This document shows, piece after piece, positions 40,128 to 48,481 of a DNA stretch of 64,000 nucleotides. Source of the stretch: CAVSUR01 sp963846005 (lineage in GTDB: Bacteria; Actinomycetota; Actinomycetes; Streptosporangiales; Streptosporangiaceae). The position numbers were made by a program, and so were the translations under genes. Below the pieces are notes generated by a model. It was given only the letters and a program-made list of their open reading frames with translations. It was not told the origin of the DNA and ran no database searches. Numbering within the stretch: the first letter of the stretch is position 1; each line of letters starts with the position of its first letter. The DNA is taken from contig CAWJUH010000001.1 in NCBI GenBank assembly GCA_963846005.1, positions 434,001 through 498,000 of the forward strand, given 5' to 3'.

Positions 40128-41573
40128 CTAGCTGCCCGGGTCCGGGCCGGACGGCCGGGCCTGCTCCGTGTCGCTGCGGCTATCCGGGCTGGCGCCGTCC
40201 GGGCTGGCATGCTCCGGGCTGGCATTGCCCGCGTCCTCCTGGCCCAGGAGGGCGCGGATCCGGGCCGACTGCTCGGCGTAGCGGCGCTCGGCGCCGTGCC
40301 CCGACGGCTGGTAGTACCGGCGGCCGGCGATCGGCTCGGGCGCGTACTCCTGGGCGGCAACGCCCTCGGCGTAGTCGTGCGGATAGCGGTAGCCCTGGCC
40401 GTGGCCGAGCCGCGCCGCGCCGCGGTAGTGCGCGTCGCGCAGGTGCTTCGGCACCGCGCCGGCCAGGCCGGACCTGACGTCGGCGGCCGCGGCCTCGATG
40501 GCCGTGATCACCGCGTTGGACTTGGGGGCCAGGGACAGGTGGATGACCGCCTGGGCCAGGTTGATCCTGGCCTCGGGCAGCCCGACGAACTCCACCGCGT
40601 GCGCCGCCGCCACCGCGGTCTGCAGCGCGGTCGGGTCGGCCATCCCGATGTCCTCGCTGGCGTGCACGATCAGCCGCCGGGCGATGAAGCGCGGGTCCTC
40701 CCCCGCCTCGATCATCCGGGCCAGGTAGTGCAGCGCGGCGTCGGCGTCGCTGCCCCGGATGCTCTTGATGAACGCACTGATCACGTCGTAGTGCTGGTCG
40801 CCGTCCCGGTCGTAGCGGACTGCCGCCCGGTCCACCGCGCGCTCCAGCACGGCCACGTCGATCACGCCGCCGCCGGGCAGGCCGAGCGCCGCGGCCTCCA
40901 GGTAGGTCAGGGCCCGGCGCGCGTCCCCGCCGGCCAGCCGGATCAGGTGCTCGCGCGCGGCCGGCTCCAGCTCGGCCGCCCCGGCGAGGCCGCGCTCGTC
41001 AGCCACCGCCCGGTCGATCACCAGCCCGATGTCGGCTTCGGTCAGCGGCTGCAAGGTGAGCAGCAGCGAGCGGGACAGCAGCGGGCTGACCACCGAGAAG
41101 AACGGGTTCTCCGTGGTCGCGCCGATGAACGAGACCCAGCGGTTCTCCACGGCCGGGAGCAGCGCGTCCTGCTGGGCCTTGTTGAACCGGTGCACCTCGT
41201 CGATGAACAAGATGGTCTGGGTGCCGGTCATGCCGAGCGCGCGGCGGGCCTCCTCGATCGCGGCGCGCACGTCCTTCACCCCGGCCGACACCGCGGAGAG
41301 CTCCGCGAACCGGCGCTCGGTGACCCGGCTGACCACGTAGGCGAGAGTGGTCTTGCCGGTGCCGGGCGGCCCCCACAGCAGCACCGACAGCGGGGCGTCG
41401 AACTCGGTGAGCTTGCGCAGCGGCGAGCCGTCGGCGGTCAGGTGCCGCTGGCCGATGACCTCGTCCAGGTCGCGCGGCCGCATCCGCACCGCCAGCGGCG
41501 CGACCGCCGCGGCGGCCTGCTGGGCGGCCGCGTCGAACAGGCTGGCGCCCTGCTGCCGCTCGGCCTTGGCCAT
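40128..41573 (-). CDS. rarA: Replication-associated recombination protein RarA (MgsA) ATPase
   Basis: A 481-residue AAA+ clamp-loader-like ATPase that acts at stalled forks. Walker A is GPPGTGKTTLAYVV (about residue 71) and Walker B ILFIDEVHRFNKAQQDALLP (about residue 121). Sensor 1 is FIGATTENPFFSV, and the arginine-finger region SPLLSRS follows. The helical C-terminal MgsA domain has DADAALHYLARMIEAGEDPRFIARR and is followed by a ~60-residue disordered tail. The ATG lies only 9 bp after the HAD stop of the accessory block, so it may be read through from that operon. No promoter of its own is obvious. Confidence 0.93.
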   Translation of the reverse strand: MAKAERQQGASLFDAAAQQAAAAVAPLAVRMRPRDLDEVIGQRHLTADGSPLRKLTEFDAPLSVLLWGPPGTGKTTLAYVVSRVTERRFAELSAVSAGVKDVRAAIEEARRALGMTGTQTILFIDEVHRFNKAQQDALLPAVENRWVSFIGATTENPFFSVVSPLLSRSLLLTLQPLTEADIGLVIDRAVADERGLAGAAELEPAAREHLIRLAGGDARRALTYLEAAALGLPGGGVIDVAVLERAVDRAAVRYDRDGDQHYDVISAFIKSIRGSDADAALHYLARMIEAGEDPRFIARRLIVHASEDIGMADPTALQTAVAAAHAVEFVGLPEARINLAQAVIHLSLAPKSNAVITAIEAAAADVRSGLAGAVPKHLRDAHYRGAARLGHGQGYRYPHDYAEGVAAQEYAPEPIAGRRYYQPSGHGAERRYAEQSARIRALLGQEDAGNASPEHASPDGASPDSRSDTEQARPSGPDPGS

Positions 41574-41582
41574 GTCATGACA

Positions 41583-42314
41583 TTAGCCGGGCTGCGCGGC
41601 GCCCGGGCCGGGGCGGCCGGCCGGGGCTGCGCGGAGGACAGCCAGCGCCTCGGTCAGCGACCGGCAGGTCCGGTAGGCGAGCGCGCTGACGTCCGCGGGG
41701 ACCTGCCGCGGCAGTGAGGCGTCCGGGACCAGCAACGGGGTCATGCCGGCCGCCGCGGCCGCCCTGATCCCGCTGTCGGAGTCCTCCAGCACCACGCAGT
41801 CCCCCGCTGCCGCGCCGAGCCGCCCGGCGGCCAGCCAGAAGATGTCCGGCGCGGGCTTGCCGCGGGTCACCTCGTCGCCCCCGGCGATGGCCTGCACGGT
41901 GCCGAGCACCCCCGCCTGCTCCAGCCGGGAGATCACCGTGTCCCGGCTGCTGGAACTGGCCACCGCGACCGGGACGTGCTGGCTCGCCGCCCAGCCGAGC
42001 AGCTCGGGCAGGCCGTCCTTGACCGCGACGGCCTCGCCGCCGGAGTACCGCGCGGCCTGGTCCCTGACCGCTTCGAGACTGCCGCGCGCGCCCGGCCGCT
42101 GCTGCCAGAACGTGGTCAGCCGCGCCCAGGCGTCCTCGTTGGTCCGGCCGACGAGCTGCTGGTACTGCCCGGCGGAGAGCGACCAGCCGAAGTCGGCGGC
42201 GGCCTGCTGCCAGGCCCGGAACTCCGCGGCCTCGGTGTCGAGCATCAGCCCGTCCATGTCCAGGATCACCGTGGTGAACGACCGGCCAGGGCCCAGCAGC
42301 CGCCGGCGGGTCAC
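41583..42314 (-). CDS. HAD-IA family phosphatase (beta-phosphoglucomutase-like)
   Basis: A 243-residue phosphatase. Motif I is VILDMDGLMLDTE (about residue 17), with nucleophile and acid/base Asp. Motif II is VAVASSSSRDTV and motif III the Lys in EVTRGKPAPDIF. Motif IV is VVLEDSDSGIRAAAAAG. A helical cap lies between motifs I and II. The GTG start overlaps the frlD stop (GTGA). Its context suggests removal of phosphate from a sugar phosphate made by this locus, but that is inference. It is the last gene of the leftward operon. Confidence 0.85.
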   Translation of the reverse strand: MTRRRLLGPGRSFTTVILDMDGLMLDTEAAEFRAWQQAAADFGWSLSAGQYQQLVGRTNEDAWARLTTFWQQRPGARGSLEAVRDQAARYSGGEAVAVKDGLPELLGWAASQHVPVAVASSSSRDTVISRLEQAGVLGTVQAIAGGDEVTRGKPAPDIFWLAAGRLGAAAGDCVVLEDSDSGIRAAAAAGMTPLLVPDASLPRQVPADVSALAYRTCRSLTEALAVLRAAPAGRPGPGAAQPG

Positions 42315-43138
42315 GCGGTCGCCGCGGCCCACCGGTCGTCCAGGTTCTCCCCGTAGCCGAAGGCGCCGTAGTGCGCGCAGCTCGCCGCGGCCAGCTGCTG
42401 GCCGGTCCGCAGCGCGGCCTGCGGGCCGTCGCCCAGCATGAGCCGGGCCAGCACGCCGCCGATCACCGCGTCGCCCGCGCCGAGGGTGTCCACCGGCGCG
42501 GCCGGCGACGCCGGCGCCCGCCAGATCGTGCCGTCCGCGGTCCGCAGCAGCGCCCCGCGCGGGCCCTCGGTGACCAGCACCAGCTCCGGCCCGGCCGCCG
42601 CGGCCCGGTGCGCCAGGCCGACCGCCCCGTCCGCGGTCAGATGGCTGCCGGAGAAGCAGGCGAACCAGACATGGCGCAGCAGCGGCTCGCAGTAGTCCGG
42701 CGGCCGGTCGGAGAAGTCGAACGACACCCGCGTGACCGCGGCCAGGTCCGCCAGCTGGTCCTCGGTCGAGCTGCAGTCCCCGGTGTGCACGCACCAGAAC
42801 TGGCGCAGGTACTCCAGGTCGGCCCGGTCCAGCCGGAACACCGAGACGCCGAGGTCGTGCGGGCCGAAGACGCGGTCCCCGTCGATCAGCTCGACCGTCG
42901 AGTAGGCGTTGGGGCCGTCCAGCACCCGCATCCGGGTCGTCTCCACCCGCTCGGCAGCCAGCGCGGCCCGGACGACCTCGCCGTCCGGGCCGGCGCCGGC
43001 CGCGCCGAGGTAGGCCGCCTGCGCGCCGCTGCGCCGCGCGGCGACGGCCACGTTGACGGTGTTGCCGCCGGGGAAGACGCGGCGCAGCGCGGGATAGACG
43101 TCGATGACGTTGTCGCCGGCCGCGGCCAGTCGGCTCAA
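42311..43138 (-). CDS. frlD: PfkB-family kinase, fructoselysine 6-kinase (FrlD)-like
   Basis: A 275-residue ribokinase-family enzyme. The start LAAAGDNVIDVYPALRRVFP, then GGNTVNVAVAARR, resembles FrlD more than other members, and SFDFSDRPPDY matches its FDFSDK segment. The catalytic region VDTLGAGDAVIGGVLARL holds the base Asp and anion hole. Known FrlD enzymes phosphorylate fructoselysine or related Amadori compounds at C6 before cleavage by FrlB. Here a TTG start overlaps the frlB stop (TTGA), and the stop overlaps the HAD start. The exact amine moiety of the substrate is unknown. Confidence 0.75.
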   Translation of the reverse strand: MSRLAAAGDNVIDVYPALRRVFPGGNTVNVAVAARRSGAQAAYLGAAGAGPDGEVVRAALAAERVETTRMRVLDGPNAYSTVELIDGDRVFGPHDLGVSVFRLDRADLEYLRQFWCVHTGDCSSTEDQLADLAAVTRVSFDFSDRPPDYCEPLLRHVWFACFSGSHLTADGAVGLAHRAAAAGPELVLVTEGPRGALLRTADGTIWRAPASPAAPVDTLGAGDAVIGGVLARLMLGDGPQAALRTGQQLAAASCAHYGAFGYGENLDDRWAAATA

Positions 43139-44175
43139 TACTCGACCTTGAACATGTACCTGCGGATCTCCAGCGAGTGTCCGGTGACCGCCTCGAAGTG
43201 CTGCGCCAGCCGGCAGGTGATCGAGCCGAGCACGATCGGGTCGATCTCAGGGTAGGACCCGGCGGTCACGCCGGGCAGCTCCAGGTCCGCCGAGTCGATG
43301 CGGAAGGCCGCCTTGGTGTAGGTGTCGAGGAACACGGCGGCGCGCTCCGCCACCGGACGGGTCTCGTCCCGGCCGAGGAACAAGATCACCGGGACGTTCT
43401 CGGTGATCATCTCGAAGGCGCCGTGGAAGAACTCGCCGGCGTTGAACGCGAACGAGTGGATCCACTGCATCTCCTGCAGGTAGCACATGGCCAGGCAGCG
43501 GGCCACGTCCTCGTTCGGGCCCGAGCCGAGCACGTAGATCACCGGCTCGGCCGCGGTCCTGGCCGCGATCTCGGCCAGTGCCCCGTCCTGGCTGCGCACC
43601 GCGGCCGGCAAGATGGCCGGGAGCGCGGCGTAGGACCGCGCGGCGGTCTCCTCGTCCGCGCGGCTCTCGTCACCGCTGGCGGCCAGCAGGCCGTGCGCGA
43701 GGTAGGCCAGCAGCACCTGCTTGGGCTCCCAGACCGTGTCCTTGCTGCGGTAGGCGAACATCTCGTCCACGCGCCCGGCGAGCGGGCTGTCCGCGTCCCG
43801 GCCGATGCCGACGACTTTGCGCACGCCGAGCGAGCGGGCGGTCTCGATCGCCGCCAGCGTCTCGGGCGTCTTGCCGCTGTGCGACCCGACCACCACCAGC
43901 GAGTCAGGGCCGGCCGCGGCCGGGCGGATGTGGTTGAACTCGTTCGCGTTCATCCGGCTCGCGGTGAACGACCGGGCCCGCCGCGACAGCAGGTACCCGG
44001 CCGGGGAGCTGGCGTACAGCGAGCCGCCGCAGCCGACGAACCAGACGTTGCGCATCCCGCTGGCCACGGCCTCCTGCGCGATCGCGCGCATCCGCTCGCG
44101 CTGGCCGGCCGCCCAGCTGACCGTCTCCGTCATGTCCGCGGGCAGCGGCTTGACCTGCGCGGCTGGCTCAGTCAT
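43135..44175 (-). CDS. frlB: SIS-domain deglycase, fructoselysine 6-phosphate deglycase (FrlB)-like
   Basis: A 346-residue protein with two SIS domains. VWFVGCGGSLYASSPAGYLL (about residues 44-63) begins the first, and SHSGKTPETLAAIETARSLG marks the sugar-phosphate site. NAGEFFHGAFEMITENVPVI in the second matches the catalytic Glu region of FrlB (SGEFRHGPLEIVE), as does DETRPVAERAAVF. The ending RRYMFKVEY is close to the FrlB ending. Family enzymes split fructosyl-amino-acid 6-phosphates to glucose 6-phosphate and the free amine. A glutaminase domain is absent, so it is not GlmS. The ATG follows AAGGAGA and lies 109 bp after the binding-protein gene. Confidence 0.77.
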   Translation of the reverse strand: MTEPAAQVKPLPADMTETVSWAAGQRERMRAIAQEAVASGMRNVWFVGCGGSLYASSPAGYLLSRRARSFTASRMNANEFNHIRPAAAGPDSLVVVGSHSGKTPETLAAIETARSLGVRKVVGIGRDADSPLAGRVDEMFAYRSKDTVWEPKQVLLAYLAHGLLAASGDESRADEETAARSYAALPAILPAAVRSQDGALAEIAARTAAEPVIYVLGSGPNEDVARCLAMCYLQEMQWIHSFAFNAGEFFHGAFEMITENVPVILFLGRDETRPVAERAAVFLDTYTKAAFRIDSADLELPGVTAGSYPEIDPIVLGSITCRLAQHFEAVTGHSLEIRRYMFKVEY

Positions 44176-44205
44176 TCGGATGATCTCCTTCTCGTGCCGG
44201 TGGAG

Positions 44206-44230
44206 GCCGGGCGGCACGCTGCCGCCCGGC
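44206..44230 (-). repeat. Intergenic hairpin between binding-protein gene and frlB
   Basis: A perfect 11-bp stem (GCCGGGCGGCA / TGCCGCCCGGC) with a 3-nt loop lies in the 109-bp gap. Without a U-run it more likely protects the upstream message or lowers downstream expression, as is common after binding-protein genes. Confidence 0.6.
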
Positions 44231-44284
44231 TCCCCCGGTCCCGGGGCGCTGGACGCCGGGGCCGGGGACGCCTGACGGGCGGGA

Positions 44285-46144
44285 TCAGCCGGAGAACGTC
44301 CAGTTCTCCGGGTTGATCCAGTAGCCGAGGTTCTGCGGCGTCGCGCCGTGCAGCGACGTCTTGATCGCCGAGAACTGGTAGGGCTGCAGCGGCAGCCACA
44401 GCACCGGTGCGTTCTTGTTCAGGTACCGCTCGTACTGGTACAGCGGCTGCACCTGCTGGCTGACCTCGGCCTGGTGCATCAGGCTGTCCAGCTGGGACGA
44501 GCAGAAGCCGCCCACGTAGGGACCGCCGCAGCCGAAGATCAGCGTGCCGAGCGGGTAGTTGATCGGCACCCCGTACTGCCAGCCGCCGAAGTAGTAGTAG
44601 TCGCTATCCCAGGTACACCGGGAGCCCTTGGTGCACGGGGTGTCGTCGAAGGTGACCGCGGTGGAGACAGGGGCATCGGCGATGTGGATGCCAGCCTTCG
44701 CCGCGTTGCTGGCGAGCAGCTGGGCCTCGACGCTGTCTTGGATGATGCCGGTCGGGTAGTCGAACTTGAAGCTGAGCGACTGGCCAGCCGTGATGCCGGC
44801 GCCGCACTCGCCGGCGCCGGTGCCCGGCTTGGCGCAGGTGTCGGTGCCGCCGGGGTGCACGCTCCAGCCGTGGCTGCGCAGCAGCGAGATCGCCGCGCTG
44901 GTGTCGTAGGGGTAGGCGTCCTGCTGCGCCGACGGGTCGGCCAGCGAGATGCCGTTGACCTGCGGGCCGGGTTTGTAGGGCGGCACCGCGCCGTAGCTCG
45001 CCACTCCGGCGTGGTAGAGGGCAGCGGAGATCATCGTCTTCTGGTCGACGGTGTGCTGGATGGCCTGGCGGATGTACAGCTGCTTGAACAGCGGGCCGGT
45101 TGTGGGGTTGGTGTAGTTGTACACCGCGTAGTTCATCCCGGCCTGGCCCCACGGCACGATCGAGTAGCCGTTACTCTTCAGGCGCCCCTCGGACGGCACG
45201 TCGTTGAACGGCACGTAGCCGTAATCCACGTTGCCCGACAGCAGCTGGTTGTACTCGGCGGCGTCGCTGGTGAAGTCCAGGAACTCGACCTTGCCCACCT
45301 TCGGCTTGACCGGCCCCGAGTAGTTCTTGTTCGGCACCATCGTGACTTCGCTGTTGGGCTGGTAGCTGGAGATGCGGAACGGCCCGTCCACCACTTGCCA
45401 CAGCGGATTGGCCGCGTACGTCGACAGGTCCTTGGCCTGGCCGTTCAGGTAGCCGAAGACCGACTTCGCGCCGGAGGTCGTCTCGTCGTAGTTGCCGATC
45501 TTGCCGCCGGCCGAGGTCTTGTCCCAGGCGTGCTGGGGCAGCGCGAACAGCAGCGACAGCTGGTTCAGGAACAGCCAGTTCGAGCTGTAGGACTGGTTGA
45601 AGGTGATCGAGAACGTGCGGCTGCTCGGGTACTTGACGCTGGCGATGTTGTCGGGGATCAGGCCGGGCACGTAGTTGGCGTACTGGGTCTTGTCCGCCGT
45701 CAGCAGGTTGAGCCAGAGGCGCACGTCGGCCGTGGTGATCGGCTTGCCGTCCGACCATTTCCAGTTCTTCAGCGTGATCGTGACGGTCTTGTTGTGGTTG
45801 CTGAACACCGGGGCCTGCGCCAGCGACAGCGCCGGGTTGTACGACAGCGAGGCGCCGCTGCCGAACCAGTACAGCGGGCGCCAGAACTGCTCGACGAACC
45901 AGAAGATCTCCTGCGTGGTGTCGTCCTGGGATGGGAACAGCGGGAAGATGTCCACCGGCTGGGTGCCCGGCAGGTAGGCCACCGTCACCGCCCCGCCGCT
46001 GCCGCCCGAACCCCCCTGGCCCTGGCCCGACTGGCCGGACTTGGTGCCCGGCGGGGAGGAACTGCCCGAGCAGGCCGCCGCGAGCAGGGCCACTGACGCG
46101 GCCAGCACGACGAGCGGGGCTCTCCACATACGCACGCGACCCAC
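44285..46144 (-). CDS. ABC transporter substrate-binding protein, Opp/Dpp (SBP_bac_5) family
   Basis: A 619-residue exported lipoprotein. The signal ends in the lipobox ALLAAACSG, so the mature protein is anchored by Cys outside the membrane. The SBP_bac_5 fold is shown by ITLKNWKWSDGKPITTADV, the HTVDQKTMISAALY helix and the long C-terminal lobe. Family members bind peptides, nickel, opines or oligosaccharides. The GTG at 46144 is chosen because GGAGGAGG lies about 8 bases upstream; an ATG five codons on is an alternative. It is the first gene of the leftward operon and a LacI-type operator lies 64 bp upstream. Confidence 0.85.
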   Translation of the reverse strand: MGRVRMWRAPLVVLAASVALLAAACSGSSSPPGTKSGQSGQGQGGSGGSGGAVTVAYLPGTQPVDIFPLFPSQDDTTQEIFWFVEQFWRPLYWFGSGASLSYNPALSLAQAPVFSNHNKTVTITLKNWKWSDGKPITTADVRLWLNLLTADKTQYANYVPGLIPDNIASVKYPSSRTFSITFNQSYSSNWLFLNQLSLLFALPQHAWDKTSAGGKIGNYDETTSGAKSVFGYLNGQAKDLSTYAANPLWQVVDGPFRISSYQPNSEVTMVPNKNYSGPVKPKVGKVEFLDFTSDAAEYNQLLSGNVDYGYVPFNDVPSEGRLKSNGYSIVPWGQAGMNYAVYNYTNPTTGPLFKQLYIRQAIQHTVDQKTMISAALYHAGVASYGAVPPYKPGPQVNGISLADPSAQQDAYPYDTSAAISLLRSHGWSVHPGGTDTCAKPGTGAGECGAGITAGQSLSFKFDYPTGIIQDSVEAQLLASNAAKAGIHIADAPVSTAVTFDDTPCTKGSRCTWDSDYYYFGGWQYGVPINYPLGTLIFGCGGPYVGGFCSSQLDSLMHQAEVSQQVQPLYQYERYLNKNAPVLWLPLQPYQFSAIKTSLHGATPQNLGYWINPENWTFSG

Positions 46145-46207
46145 GGCTGCCTCCTCCACCTCGCACGGGACCGGGGCCGGTTTCGCCCTATTTGGGGCGG
46201 CACCGTT

Positions 46208-46221
46208 TGAGAACGCTCTCA
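46208..46221. promoter_or_regulatory. LacI-family operator upstream of the binding-protein gene
   Basis: TGAGAACGCTCTCA is a near-perfect 14-bp palindrome with the central CG typical of LacI-family operators. It sits in the 227-bp divergent region, about 15 bp downstream of a TTGACG element (46242-46237, minus strand), so it could cover the promoter of the leftward operon. Confidence 0.7.
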
Positions 46222-46371
46222 TGAATGCGCGCCGAGCGTCAAGGAACTCTCGCCCGGTCTGCCGGCCGGGGATGGTGAAGTTTGATCAGGTTAGGTTCCT
46301 TTTTCTGGCCTGCACGGTCAATCCGGCATCGTCCCTGGCGCGCTCGATGATGGTCGAGTACCGTCTGCCGC

Positions 46372-47475
46372 ATGAGAACGCGCTCAGAGCCGGTGGCCGG
46401 GCGTCCTACGCTGGGCGACGTGGCCGTGGCGGCCGGAGTCGCGCGGGCCACCGCGGCCCGCGCGCTCGGCGGCTACGGCCGGGTCCGCGAATCCACCCGC
46501 AGCCAGGTCTGGGCGGCGGCCAAGGAACTCGGCTACTCGCCCAACCGGGTCGCCCGCAGCATGGTCACCGGGCGCACCAACACCCTCGGGTTCGTGAGCG
46601 CCGACCTGGGGAACCCGTTCTTCGCCGGGACCATGCGCGGCATCCTGGACGTCTCGCGCGCGGCGGGCTACGAGGTGGTCATCGCCGACAGCCAGGAAGA
46701 ACCCGGGCTGGAGCAGCGCATCGTCCGGGTGCTGCACGAGCACCGCGTCGACGGCCTGCTGGTGGCTCCCACTCAGTACCGCGACGGCTCGCACCTGATC
46801 GCCCTGCTGGACGAGGGCTCGCCGGTAGTGCTGCTGGACCGCTCGGTACGCGGCGTGCCCGCCGACGCGGTGCTGGTGGACAACGTCCGGGCGGCCCGCG
46901 AGGGCGTCGAGCGGCTGATCGAGCTCGGCCACCGCCGGATCGGCCTGGTGACCACCGACCTGCCGCCGGACCGTCCGGTGGAGCGGCTGGAGGAAGTGGC
47001 GCTGGACCCGACGCATGCCTCGACGCCGGAGGCGCGCAGCGTGGGCTACCTGGCCGCGCTGCGCAACGCGGGCATCGCCGTCGACCCGGGACTGATCGGG
47101 ATCGCCGCCACCTACACCCGCGAGCACGCCCGCCGGGCCGCCGCGGGCCTGCTGGCCGGGCCGGGCCGGCCAACTGCCCTGCTCACCGTGGACAACATCT
47201 ACACCCTCGGCGCCTTCGAGGCGATCCAGGCCAGCGGCCTGGACTTCCCCGGCCAGGTCTCCATGCTCGCCTTCGACGACCTGGAATGGACCACGATCGT
47301 GCGGCCGCGGCTGAGCGTCATCGCCCAGCCCGCTTACGACATCGGCGCCGCGGCCGCCCGGCGGCTGCTGGCCCGGCTGTCGGGCGAGCAGACCCCGCCG
47401 CAGGTGCTGTTCCTGGAGACCACGCTGATCGAGCGGGACTCGACCACGGCGCCGCCGTCCCGCGGGCCGCGCTGA
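46372..47475 (+). CDS. LacI-family transcriptional regulator
   Basis: A 367-residue repressor. The DNA-binding domain holds TLGDVAVAAGVARATAARAL and the hinge helix region PNRVARSMVTGRTNTLGF. A periplasmic-binding-protein-like effector domain follows (NPFFAGTMRGILDVSRAAGY to LSVIAQPAYDIGAAAARRLL). Known Amadori operons use GntR-type FrlR, so a LacI regulator is unusual. No ribosome binding site precedes the ATG. TACCGT (46359-46364) ends 7 bases before it, which suggests a leaderless message. An operator-like site overlaps the start codon, so autorepression is likely. Confidence 0.88.
   Translation: MRTRSEPVAGRPTLGDVAVAAGVARATAARALGGYGRVRESTRSQVWAAAKELGYSPNRVARSMVTGRTNTLGFVSADLGNPFFAGTMRGILDVSRAAGYEVVIADSQEEPGLEQRIVRVLHEHRVDGLLVAPTQYRDGSHLIALLDEGSPVVLLDRSVRGVPADAVLVDNVRAAREGVERLIELGHRRIGLVTTDLPPDRPVERLEEVALDPTHASTPEARSVGYLAALRNAGIAVDPGLIGIAATYTREHARRAAAGLLAGPGRPTALLTVDNIYTLGAFEAIQASGLDFPGQVSMLAFDDLEWTTIVRPRLSVIAQPAYDIGAAAARRLLARLSGEQTPPQVLFLETTLIERDSTTAPPSRGPR
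46373..46386. promoter_or_regulatory. Second LacI-type operator overlapping the lacI start
   Basis: TGAGAACGCGCTCA begins one base inside the ATG and matches the upstream operator at 13 of 14 positions. With a leaderless start, binding here would block transcription start of the regulator and the transporter genes downstream. Confidence 0.6.
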
Positions 47476-47527
47476 TGGCCGCGCTGATAAGGCCCGCTGC
47501 CAGCAGGACTCGTGAGGAGGCTCGCGC

Positions 47528-48481
47528 TTGACCGGTTACCTGATCCGCCGGGTCGGGCAGGCCCTCATCGTCGTGCTCGGCGTGACCATCATCGCCTTCG
47601 TCCTGCAGAACCTGATCGCCACCGGCCCCGCGCTGGCCCGCACGATCATCGGCCCGCGCGCCACCCAGGCCCAGGTGCACTGGTTCGTCGCCACCTACGG
47701 GCTGGACCAGCCGCTGCCGGTGCAGTACTGGCACTTCCTGTGGCAGCTGCTGCACGGCAACCTCGGCTACTCGTTCAAGCAGAACCAGTCGGTGGACTCG
47801 ATCGTGACCCAGCAGCTGCCCAAGGACGTGGTGCTGGTCGGCAGCTCACTGATCTTGTCGCTGCTGATCGCGATCCCGCTCGGCGTGCTGCAGGCGGTGC
47901 GCCGGAACACCGCCGTCGATCACATCGGCACCGGGGTGTCGTTCCTGCTGTACTCGATGCCGACCTACTGGCTGTCGCTGCTGCTGATCGCCGCCTTCTC
48001 GGTGTCGCTGCGGTGGCTGCCCGCCGAGGCGCCGCAGGGCAGCAACGTGGCCCAGATCCTCGCCGACCCGGCCGCCCTGATCTTGCCGGTGGTGTCGCTG
48101 ACGCTGGTGAACTACGCGCTGTTCAGCCGGTACATGCGCTCGGCCGCGATCGAGGGCCTGGCGCAGGAATACATCAGGACCGCGCGCGCGAAGGGCATGC
48201 GCGAGCGGAGCCTGCTGCGCCGCCACCTGCTGCGCAACTCGCTGATCCCGGTCACCACCATGGTCGGCCTGTCGCTGCCGGGCATCCTGACCGCCGGCCT
48301 GGTCACCGAGTACGTGTTCAACTTCCCCGGCATCGGGCTCACGTTCTTCAACGCGGCGGTCAACTCCGACTACCCGGTGGAACTCGGCATCGCCGTGCTC
48401 GTCGGCCTGGTGACCGTGGCGGGCAACCTGCTCGCTGACGTCGGATATGCCGTCCTCGACCCCAGGGTTCGCTATGACTGA
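47528..48481 (+). CDS. ABC transporter permease, DppB/OppB type
   Basis: A 317-residue inner-membrane protein with about six transmembrane helices. The first is residues ~9-31 (VGQALIVVLGVTIIAFVLQN). The EAA loop that contacts the ATPase is EYIRTARAKGMRERSLLRRH (about residue 215), in the binding-protein-dependent permease domain. The ending GYAVLDPRVRYD is typical of DppB. A TTG start is used, with AGGAGG 8 bases upstream. It follows lacI by 52 bp and overlaps the next permease (ATGACTGA), so lacI and the transporter are probably one transcript. Confidence 0.9.
   Translation: MTGYLIRRVGQALIVVLGVTIIAFVLQNLIATGPALARTIIGPRATQAQVHWFVATYGLDQPLPVQYWHFLWQLLHGNLGYSFKQNQSVDSIVTQQLPKDVVLVGSSLILSLLIAIPLGVLQAVRRNTAVDHIGTGVSFLLYSMPTYWLSLLLIAAFSVSLRWLPAEAPQGSNVAQILADPAALILPVVSLTLVNYALFSRYMRSAAIEGLAQEYIRTARAKGMRERSLLRRHLLRNSLIPVTTMVGLSLPGILTAGLVTEYVFNFPGIGLTFFNAAVNSDYPVELGIAVLVGLVTVAGNLLADVGYAVLDPRVRYD

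Noticed and set aside
41572..41583. Perfect 12-bp palindrome ATGTCATGACAT at the HAD/rarA junction
   Set aside because: It is made of the rarA start region and the HAD stop and is short; coincidence is likely and no second copy was seen.
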